From the NCBI RefSeq assembly GCF_013376415.1, contig NZ_WYET01000004.1:992001-1056000 (forward strand): a DNA stretch of 64,000 nucleotides. Direction: 5' to 3'. How positions within the stretch are numbered: the stretch's first letter is position 1; every line of letters begins with the position of its first letter. The notes beneath the pieces are model-generated. The model was not told the DNA's origin, did no database searches, and saw only the letters and a program-made list of their open reading frames with translations. The position numbers were made by a program, and so were the translations under genes. Positions 59,006 through 64,000 of this stretch are shown piece after piece. This stretch comes from Flagellimonas chongwuensis (GTDB lineage Bacteria > Bacteroidota > Bacteroidia > Flavobacteriales > Flavobacteriaceae).

Positions 59006-59461
59006 TTAAATGCCTTCCATAGACATTAAAGTGGCCGCCCAAATAATCACAGAAGAGAAAAAGATTCCGATTGTATTTGCTGCAAAAGCTTCTCGCTTTT
59101 TCATTTTGAATAGGTATGCTGCTATGCTACCGGCATAAACCCCTGTGCCTGGCAGGGGAATCATTACAAACAACACAATCCCCAAGAATCCGAAACGTTG
59201 TATTTTGTTTCCCGAACCCTTTTTGGCTCTTTGACCTACGAAGACAGCGGACTTTTTATAGAAACGCCATTTGATCAAATGACGGTTGATATATTCCAAA
59301 AAGAACATCATTAAGGGAAACACCATTACGTTTGCCAAAAAGCAGACAATGAATACAATGTACTCATTTACCCCTTGGTACATTCCATAGGGAATACCGA
59401 CCTTGGCCTCACCAAAAGGCGATATACTCCAAAGTGCCGCTATAATCAAATCTTTGTGCAA
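59006..59461 (-). CDS. Small multi-drug export protein (COG2426 family)
   Basis: A 151-residue inner-membrane protein with four to five helices. Family features are SPFGEAKVGIPYGM at 14-27, which forms a re-entrant motif, FGFLGIVLFVMIPLPGTGVYAGSIAAYLF, and the C-terminal ANTIGIFFSSVIIW. Members are called small multi-drug exporters, though direct evidence is limited; SNARE-associated-like proteins have a related fold. Confidence 0.88.
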   Translation of the reverse strand: MHKDLIIAALWSISPFGEAKVGIPYGMYQGVNEYIVFIVCFLANVMVFPLMMFFLEYINRHLIKWRFYKKSAVFVGQRAKKGSGNKIQRFGFLGIVLFVMIPLPGTGVYAGSIAAYLFKMKKREAFAANTIGIFFSSVIIWAATLMSMEGI

Positions 59462-59571
59462 CGTACTGAGATTTTAAGCCGACAAAAATAAACAGGAATT
59501 TACATTTTGCGTCTTGGTTAACCCTTAAAAATTTATTAATTGTGATTTATGTAGCCTAAGCTAAAATAACT

Positions 59572-59841
59572 TTAAGCCACGGAAGAAAAAGATGAGCCAT
59601 TTATAGCCTGATCAAAACCGGAAAGAATTTGATTAGTATATTCCTTTGGAGTTCTATCCGATATAGAAACCCTTTTATTATCCACATCCACATTGAAATG
59701 AAAGCTAGAAAAGTCGGTATCGACATCCAGCCGAGACAATAGGAATCGCATAATCCTAGGTCTAAGGCTGTATTCCATATCGATACAGGTGCGTTGCATT
59801 GCTGGATTGTCATCTCCAGAAAATACCCAATTGAATTTCAC
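59572..59841 (-). CDS. Small hypothetical protein
   Basis: The GTG at 59841 gives an 89-residue product (MKFNWVFSGDDNPAMQRTCIDME...) with ordinary composition and no membrane segment or recognised domain. The open frame continues a little upstream to about 59871 with plausible residues (PNFHKPV), so the true start may be at an uncommon codon upstream. It lies between the dehydrogenase gene and the multidrug export gene on the same strand. Coding status is moderately supported. Confidence 0.5.
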   Translation of the reverse strand: MKFNWVFSGDDNPAMQRTCIDMEYSLRPRIMRFLLSRLDVDTDFSSFHFNVDVDNKRVSISDRTPKEYTNQILSGFDQAINGSSFSSVA

Positions 59842-59921
59842 TGGCTTATGGAAATTAGGACATACAATATACTAAAAAACGGTCCACAGTCAACTTATAA
59901 CTATTGTTTTTAGACGAAGGG

Positions 59922-61127
59922 TTATTCTTTACCGTCCACGTAATCTTGCAGGTACGCATAGCGTTCGGTCAGCTTCCCATTTTGGGTCATACGGGCCCTT
60001 TCTAGAACTCCATCCTTGTCATTATTAAAAAACGAGGGGATAACGTACTTAGAGAATGCTTCGCCAAAACCAACACTTGCATCCCTGGGCAATTCACAGG
60101 GTAGGTTATCCACGGCCATTACGGCAATGGCATTTTCCAACATAAAATCGGTTTCTTTTTCGGAATCCGAGTCATATCCATAGATAGGGTCTGCAATGGT
60201 AGACGGACGAATAGTAGAAGCTACCGGGCCATCGATATCGCAACTGATATCGGCCACTACCTTTATTTTGAATTCCGGTTGTTTGGCATCTTCTCGGGTG
60301 TAGAGATAAGGGGCTCCGTCCCCATAAAAATGTCCCGCAATATAGAAGTCGGTTACTTTGGCAAACCGGAAAAAGTCAGACTTGTAGGCTTTGGGGTTCT
60401 TAAAAAAATCAGCTTTATTGCCACGCACTCCATCCTTACGCTTATTGTATTCGGAAGCATCTATTTGACAATATACAGGCTCTTCAAAAGAATTGCTCAG
60501 GTATTCGGAGACACTTACTTTTTTTAAGCCCATACCGTCCAACATTTCTTTGGCCCCATTGCCCACTCTACCTTTGCCGGTAAGCAATATTTTGATGTTG
60601 GGCAGTTGTATTTTTTTAAGTTCGTTAATCAGATCCTGCTGGTCTAGAAGAGACTCCGCTTTGGGCAACTGATACAAATTGTACTTTAACCCATATGCCC
60701 TAAACCCGTTGTAGGCTCCCACAATACCAGCGTAACGACCAAAAGCTACCAATCTAGCTCCTTTGGCATTGGTAATCACCTCATGATCGTATAGTTCTAT
60801 GTTTTTGTCCAAGATAGCTCGGAGCAGTTCTCGATTATAGGGCTGTTTTTTTATGGTATGGGAAAAAAAGAAATATTTTTTGTGGGGAATCAATGCATCG
60901 ATGGGAACCTCTTTGACGCCGAGAAGTACGTCGCAAATCTCCATATCGTTTACCACTTGCAAGTTCTTATCGGCATACTCTTGATCGGCAAATACCCGTA
61001 TCGGGGATGATTCGACCAAAATTTCGGCTTGTGGAAATTTGGACAAGACATTTTGACATTCTTCTGGAGATAGCACTACCCTGCGGTCTGGCGGATTTTT
61101 ACGTTCCCTGATGATTCCGAACTTCAT
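59922..61127 (-). CDS. Saccharopine dehydrogenase (LYS1)-like / AlaDH-PNT family oxidoreductase
   Basis: A 401-residue protein. The N-terminal part (MKFGIIRERKNPPDRRVVLSPEECQ) is an alanine-dehydrogenase/PNT-like domain with the Arg-Lys pattern of this family. A Rossmann site GKGRVGNGAKEML lies near residue 185, and a later segment KVVADISCDIDGPVASTIRPSTIADPIYGYD is typical of LYS1-type saccharopine dehydrogenases (NAD, lysine-forming). Bacteroidota normally make lysine through diaminopimelate, so the enzyme may act in lysine breakdown or another amino-acid reaction. It is described in many flavobacteria as an alanine dehydrogenase, without proof. Confidence 0.78.
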   Translation of the reverse strand: MKFGIIRERKNPPDRRVVLSPEECQNVLSKFPQAEILVESSPIRVFADQEYADKNLQVVNDMEICDVLLGVKEVPIDALIPHKKYFFFSHTIKKQPYNRELLRAILDKNIELYDHEVITNAKGARLVAFGRYAGIVGAYNGFRAYGLKYNLYQLPKAESLLDQQDLINELKKIQLPNIKILLTGKGRVGNGAKEMLDGMGLKKVSVSEYLSNSFEEPVYCQIDASEYNKRKDGVRGNKADFFKNPKAYKSDFFRFAKVTDFYIAGHFYGDGAPYLYTREDAKQPEFKIKVVADISCDIDGPVASTIRPSTIADPIYGYDSDSEKETDFMLENAIAVMAVDNLPCELPRDASVGFGEAFSKYVIPSFFNNDKDGVLERARMTQNGKLTERYAYLQDYVDGKE

Positions 61128-61209
61128 ATGGTATTTTGGTATAATTGTTGACCAAAATAAGGGGAAAAGGCAGGGTAAGCAAACTTTTTATTGTTTGATG
61201 GATATGCGT

Positions 61210-61217
61210 TACCTTTG
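61210..61217 (+). promoter_or_regulatory. Putative -7 box upstream of structured element
   Basis: TACCTTTG matches TAnnTTTG. It is 7 bp before the start of the structured element at 61224, so a transcript would begin at or in that element, about 200 bp before the mature tmRNA. Confidence 0.5.
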
Positions 61218-61223
61218 CCGACC

Positions 61224-61300
61224 GCGTTAGGGATAGAGGCAAGTACCGTGTACGGCCGATAGCCCGACCGAAATGTTGCGAAGCAATGTTTTGGGAACGC
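61224..61300 (+). ncRNA. Structured RNA-like element upstream of ssrA
   Basis: A closing helix GCGTT (61224-61228) / AACGC (61296-61300) encloses a small CCG-TGTA-CGG hairpin (61246-61255), a CCCGA (61263-61267) / TTGGG (61291-61295) helix and a TTGC-GAA-GCAA hairpin (61276-61286). The conserved-looking words GCGTTAGGGAT, AGCCCGACC and GGGAACGCCC recur in my memory of flavobacterial intergenic elements. It may be a known small RNA class (for example Flavo-1) or an ssrA leader; I cannot decide without a covariance search. Confidence 0.45.
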
Positions 61301-61303
61301 CCA

Positions 61304-61323
61304 CACTTCGACTGCTCTCAGTG
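61304..61323. repeat. REP-like imperfect palindrome 1
   Basis: CACTTCGACTGCTCTCAGTG: arms CACT / AGTG around a TCGACTG...CTC core. The wording matches the dispersed CTTCGACTGCGCTCAG repeats frequent between genes in Bacteroidota. Confidence 0.55.
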
Positions 61324-61362
61324 CAGACAAGTTCTTTGATAAAAAAGTGAGTAAATGTTTAG

Positions 61363-61384
61363 GCCCTTCGACTCCGCTCAGGGC
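61363..61384. repeat. REP-like imperfect palindrome 2
   Basis: Arms GCCCT / AGGGC around TCGACTCCGCTC, a close relative of the repeat at 61304-61323. It lies 42 bp upstream of the mature tmRNA 5' end. Confidence 0.55.
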
Positions 61385-61425
61385 ATAATTCGTTTACGGT
61401 AAGCAAAGCTTACCTAACACATTAT

Positions 61426-61822
61426 GGGGCCGACCGGTTTTGACAGCAAGACCAATGGCGATGTAAGCATGCCGAGCGCTGGGATATAGCTCGTTAATCT
61501 CATATTTCACACTTTTAATTGGCGAAAATAATTACGCTCTTGCCGCATAATCTGAATTATAGTAAGATTTGCCTCGTCCCTACAAGGTAGGGAAGCGAGA
61601 TGTTCCTGAATAGCCCTTGTTGACGGCGATTCGTTTAGGAGCACCAAAAAAGTCAACACAAGGGTGTCCGTTCGCTTTGGCGACACCTCTAAAACCTAAA
61701 GAAGATAAGTGTATGTTAGGCCGTATCTGGTCAGGCATCCATCGAAAACTAAGCAGATACTAAGCATGTAGAAAGCATGGTTATTGCTTGTTTGGACGAG
61801 GGTTCGAATCCCTCCGGCTCCA
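61426..61822 (+). ncRNA. ssrA: Transfer-messenger RNA (tmRNA)
   Basis: Starts GGGGCCGACCGG and ends GGTTCGAATCCCTCCGGCTCCA; the terminal sequences pair as a tRNA-like acceptor (GGGGCCG / CGGCTCC) with discriminator A61822 and a T-arm GAGGGTTCGAATCCCTC. The tag reading frame is at 61521-61550. tmRNA rescues stalled ribosomes and tags the unfinished protein for degradation. It is the standard one-piece form. The A61822 is followed by CTA, so CCA is not encoded. A terminator follows at 61849. Confidence 0.96.
61521..61550 (+). other. tmRNA tag reading frame
   Basis: GGC GAA AAT AAT TAC GCT CTT GCC GCA TAA encodes GENNYALAA, a typical Bacteroidota degradation tag ending in ALAA for ClpXP/ClpAP-type proteases. 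Confidence 0.92.
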
Positions 61823-61848
61823 CTAAAACACCATCAAAACACAACAAC

Positions 61849-61884
61849 AAACCTGTAAATTACTGATTTACAGGTTTTTTTATT
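61849..61884 (+). terminator. ssrA terminator
   Basis: A perfect stem AACCTGTAAAT / ATTTACAGGTT with a 5-nt TACTG loop and a long T-tract, 27 bp after the mature tmRNA end. Confidence 0.92.
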
Positions 61885-61981
61885 TTATTTAGTTTCATTT
61901 AAACTCAAATAAATTCAATTTAAAAGGCACCAAATCGATACCCAAAATATGTCAAATTCCTTTGCAGTTCTTTTAACATAA

Positions 61982-62098
61982 GAACAAACCTCTTACTTCA
62001 TTAGATACAACAAGATTTGTTTTTGGTCAAAGGTGAAAAGCACAGAATATTTAGAACTCTTTGATGAGCTTTTCAAAAGGGCAATAAAAAATAAATAA
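61982..62098 (+). pseudogene. Possible C-terminal remnant of a gene downstream of ssrA
   Basis: Between a TAA stop and the TAA at 62096-62098, 38 codons encode a plausible protein tail (...STEYLELFDELFKRAIKNK) with no start codon of note (a GTG is at about 62033). A strong terminator follows directly at 62097. The 3' end of ssrA is a common integration site, so this may be the tail of a decayed integrated gene; I could not identify it. The rest of the 380-bp gap (61823-62202) holds no other recognisable feature. Confidence 0.3.
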
Positions 62099-62130
62099 AA
62101 GAGCGTGGCCATCAGTGTCACGCTCTTTTT
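62097..62130. terminator. Terminator in ssrA downstream gap
   Basis: A stem AAAGAGCGTG / CACGCTCTTT with an 11-nt loop and flanking A and T tracts. It follows the 38-codon remnant and could also serve the minus-strand ThuA-like gene ending at 62203. Confidence 0.8.
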
Positions 62131-62202
62131 GAATTGAAAAAACTAAACTTAATCTTCAAGTGTATTGGATAATTTTCTCCAATCACACTCCTATTTTGAT
62201 AA

Positions 62203-62997
62203 TCACTTTAGATAATATGGATTTGCTTTGGCTGCATAAAATATTCCTCCATATAAATGGTCTAAAAACCATTGATTTTTAAAATTGAGCCCTATGTGTC
62301 CCAAAGCTGTATAAAAGGCCCTGCCCCCTTCATATTCATGATACCAAGAAATGGGATGTACCTCTCCCATACCATGGCCCACTCTGTCAACCATATTTCC
62401 GTTGCTGCCCATATCCCGGTTTTTCCAGACAACTTCCGCATCATAACTTGCTTCATCCACAGTGATCAAGGTGAGAAGGCCGTTTATTTTATCGGGGCCA
62501 AATTCATACCATTCATCTGTCCACAACAATGTATCTGGAAAATGCTCTAAACCGGGAAATTTATGTTCCTTTATTTTTAATAGTGCCGTTTGCTTTGTTG
62601 GATGGATATGGAACATTCTTCCAACCAATTTTGTATACCAATCCCAGTCGTATTCGGTATCGGCAGCCGCATGGATACCAACATAACCTTTTCCAGACCC
62701 AATATACTTTTCAAAGGCTTCCTGCTCTTCTGCATTGAATATATCCCCGGTGGTATTTAAAAAAATGACCACATCAAATTTTTTCAATCGATCTAAAGTG
62801 ATGGGATTGGCCTCTTGCTGTATTTCCACATCAAAAAAATGCTTTTCACCCAACTTTTTTATGGCTCGTGTTCCATCCATTATGGATTCATGGTTGAATC
62901 CGTCGGTTTCGGTAATCAATAATGCTTTAAACTGTTGGCCTCTCAACAAACCTGTACTCAACATTAGGGCAAAAAGAACCCATCTACATATTTTCAT
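62203..62997 (-). CDS. ThuA-like domain secreted protein
   Basis: A 264-residue exported protein with a signal peptide to about residue 20 (LLRGQQ). A ThuA/glutamine-amidotransferase-like fold: ALLITETDGFNHESI, FDVVIFLNTTGDIFNAEEQEAFEKYI, GKGYVGIHAAADTEYDWDWYTKLVG, HPTKQTALLKI, EFGPDKING, and C-terminal HEYEGGRAFYTALGHIGLNF. ThuA was named for trehalose use in rhizobia, but secreted Bacteroidota members are found in many sugar loci and their activity is unproven. It lies 78 bp after the PD40-type gene on the same strand. Confidence 0.87.
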   Translation of the reverse strand: MKICRWVLFALMLSTGLLRGQQFKALLITETDGFNHESIMDGTRAIKKLGEKHFFDVEIQQEANPITLDRLKKFDVVIFLNTTGDIFNAEEQEAFEKYIGSGKGYVGIHAAADTEYDWDWYTKLVGRMFHIHPTKQTALLKIKEHKFPGLEHFPDTLLWTDEWYEFGPDKINGLLTLITVDEASYDAEVVWKNRDMGSNGNMVDRVGHGMGEVHPISWYHEYEGGRAFYTALGHIGLNFKNQWFLDHLYGGIFYAAKANPYYLK

Positions 62998-63075
62998 AAC
63001 TTAATTTTATAGGTGAATGGTGTAAGGGAACGGTATCCCCTACACCATATAAAACCATTTTATACACGTTTTGGC

Positions 63076-64000
63076 CTATTCAAACTTTTTTGAATTGCTT
63101 ACAAATGAAATGTGCTTGCTATCGGGCGACCATGAATTAACATTCAGGGTTCCTTGTCCCCCATATAAATAGGCAATTACTTTTGGTGCTCCTCCGGAAG
63201 TGGGCATTAAGCGCAACATAACCCTTTTATAAGATGGGTGCGAGTTCAGTTCTATTGTTGGTTCAAAAGAAATAAATGCAATCCACTTGCCATCGGGCGA
63301 AATGTGTGGGAACCAATTGTTGTACTGGTCAAATGTCAATTGTTCTTTGTTGGAGCCATCAGGCTTCATACGCCACAATTGCATAGTACCACCATTCGTA
63401 GATCCGTTGTAATAGATATATTTTCCATCAGGGGAATACTCACAACCGTCAACATGTTCCAACTTTCCATTATTGGTGAGCTTTATTTCTTTTCCACCTC
63501 GAATCGATTTTTTGTAAATGTCATAAATATTTACCCCATTTCGTTGGGCCACATATACTACATCCCTATTGTTTGGCGCCCAACCGTGCAGATAAGATGG
63601 AGATGTTGTGGTAACGGCCTTAGGTTCTCCGCCCTCCAAAGGCAAGTAAAAAACATTTGAGCCGTTCCCATCATTATGGCTTATTCCCAATAGTTTTCCG
63701 TTAAAGGAAATGCAATGATCATTGTTCAATTGGTCTGCGGAACCAGTATTCAATTTGTTCGGATTACCTCCTTCAACAGGGATTGTATATAAAGATCCGT
63801 CCATGTTGAACAACAGTTCATCTCCTTTGGGCATCCAATTGGGGGCTTCAAAGCGACTTTCTTTATCATAGATTACCTTGCGTTTTCCATCAAACACATT
63901 CATGGTCTCCAAGCGGCAACCGATCCATCCTTCGCTGTTTGGATTATAATCTTCCTGTACAGGCTGGTCTATTCTAGCATTCCAGACTTGAGCGGTTTCC
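63076..64000 (-). CDS. PD40/TolB-like beta-propeller protein, 5' end outside window
   Basis: The frame is open to the window end; the Met-like TTG at 63912 is internal, since the frame continues upstream with a coherent sequence (...VQEDYNPNSEGWIGCRLETMNV). About 307 codons are visible. Repeats of the PD40 type (ISPDGKWIAFIS, YSPDGKYIYYNG, WSPDSKHISFVS) form beta-propeller blades as in TolB and dipeptidyl-peptidase N-domains. No hydrolase catalytic motif is in the visible part. It is followed by the ThuA-like gene and probably shares its operon, suggesting a common carbohydrate-related role. Confidence 0.82.
   Translation of the reverse strand, partial: ETAQVWNARIDQPVQEDYNPNSEGWIGCRLETMNVFDGKRKVIYDKESRFEAPNWMPKGDELLFNMDGSLYTIPVEGGNPNKLNTGSADQLNNDHCISFNGKLLGISHNDGNGSNVFYLPLEGGEPKAVTTTSPSYLHGWAPNNRDVVYVAQRNGVNIYDIYKKSIRGGKEIKLTNNGKLEHVDGCEYSPDGKYIYYNGSTNGGTMQLWRMKPDGSNKEQLTFDQYNNWFPHISPDGKWIAFISFEPTIELNSHPSYKRVMLRLMPTSGGAPKVIAYLYGGQGTLNVNSWSPDSKHISFVSNSKKFE

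Larger units (their letters stand above)
61128..61425. other. 298-bp intergenic region upstream of ssrA
   Basis: Contains a promoter-like TACCTTTG (61210-61217), a foldable element 61224-61300 and two REP-like 20-22 bp imperfect palindromes, and no plausible protein-coding frame. It leads to the tmRNA gene at 61426. See the separate entries for each element. Confidence 0.6.

Noticed and set aside
61426-62202. attL/attR-type direct repeat of the ssrA 3' end
   Set aside because: I looked for a second copy of the tmRNA tail downstream within the window and saw none, so no intact integrated element can be claimed.

Overview
The window looks like a chromosomal segment of a marine flavobacterium (Bacteroidota, Flavobacteriaceae; a Muricauda/Allomuricauda-like genome would fit). 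Supporting evidence: two type B type-IX-secretion cargo proteins, a SusC/SusD pair, many beta-barrel and lipoprotein genes, a fused SecDF, promoters with the Bacteroidota -7 box TAnnTTTG, few Shine-Dalgarno sites, and a tmRNA whose tag reads GENNYALAA. No IS element, prophage or CRISPR array was recognised. Most of the window is core genome with patches of surface and nutrient-uptake genes.

Layout. 1-2.1 kb: end of an unknown gene and two paralogous polytopic membrane proteins. 2.1-4.2 kb (minus strand): rpsT, two identical tRNA-Glu genes, proS. 4.2-10.5 kb: surface genes, namely a Trp/Gly-rich lipoprotein, a FadL-type barrel and two secreted T9SS type B proteins. 10.6-21 kb: folE-cysS, an AraC regulator divergent from aldB-DUF779, then yidD, lgt, a DUF192 lipoprotein, a GNAT enzyme, an unusual ABC ATPase and a TreT-like glycosyltransferase. 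21-31 kb (mostly minus): secDF, mdh, a DUF6588 protein, gyrB, asnB. 31-39.7 kb: DUF2911 protein, periplasmic amidohydrolase, membrane-anchored AraC-type regulator, SusC/SusD. 39.7-44.5 kb: a large TPR protein followed by a barrel. 44.7-52.2 kb: lemA-DUF3137, ftsE, polyphosphate glucokinase, typA, two paralogous small outer-membrane proteins, kdsA. 52.3-57.7 kb: a putative siderophore-uptake operon (TonB receptor, DUF4198, two small membrane proteins, PepSY protein). 57.7-61.1 kb (minus): DUF1801, DUF808, small multidrug export protein, a small unknown and a saccharopine-dehydrogenase-like enzyme. 61.1-62.2 kb: a structured intergenic element, REP-like repeats, ssrA and a gene remnant. 62.2-64 kb: a ThuA-like protein and a truncated PD40/TolB-like protein.

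Much of the content serves the envelope: lipoprotein maturation (Lgt), export (SecDF, YidD), LPS (KdsA), outer-membrane uptake (FadL, SusCD, TonB receptor, TPR/barrel pair) and T9SS cargo. The items most worth following up are the structured transcript-like element upstream of ssrA, the TPR/barrel pair, the polytopic protein pair with a shared C-terminal RRAFR-type motif, the iron-type uptake operon with an internal hairpin, and the ABC protein whose first half has lost its P-loop. All family assignments are from reading the translations; no database search was run.
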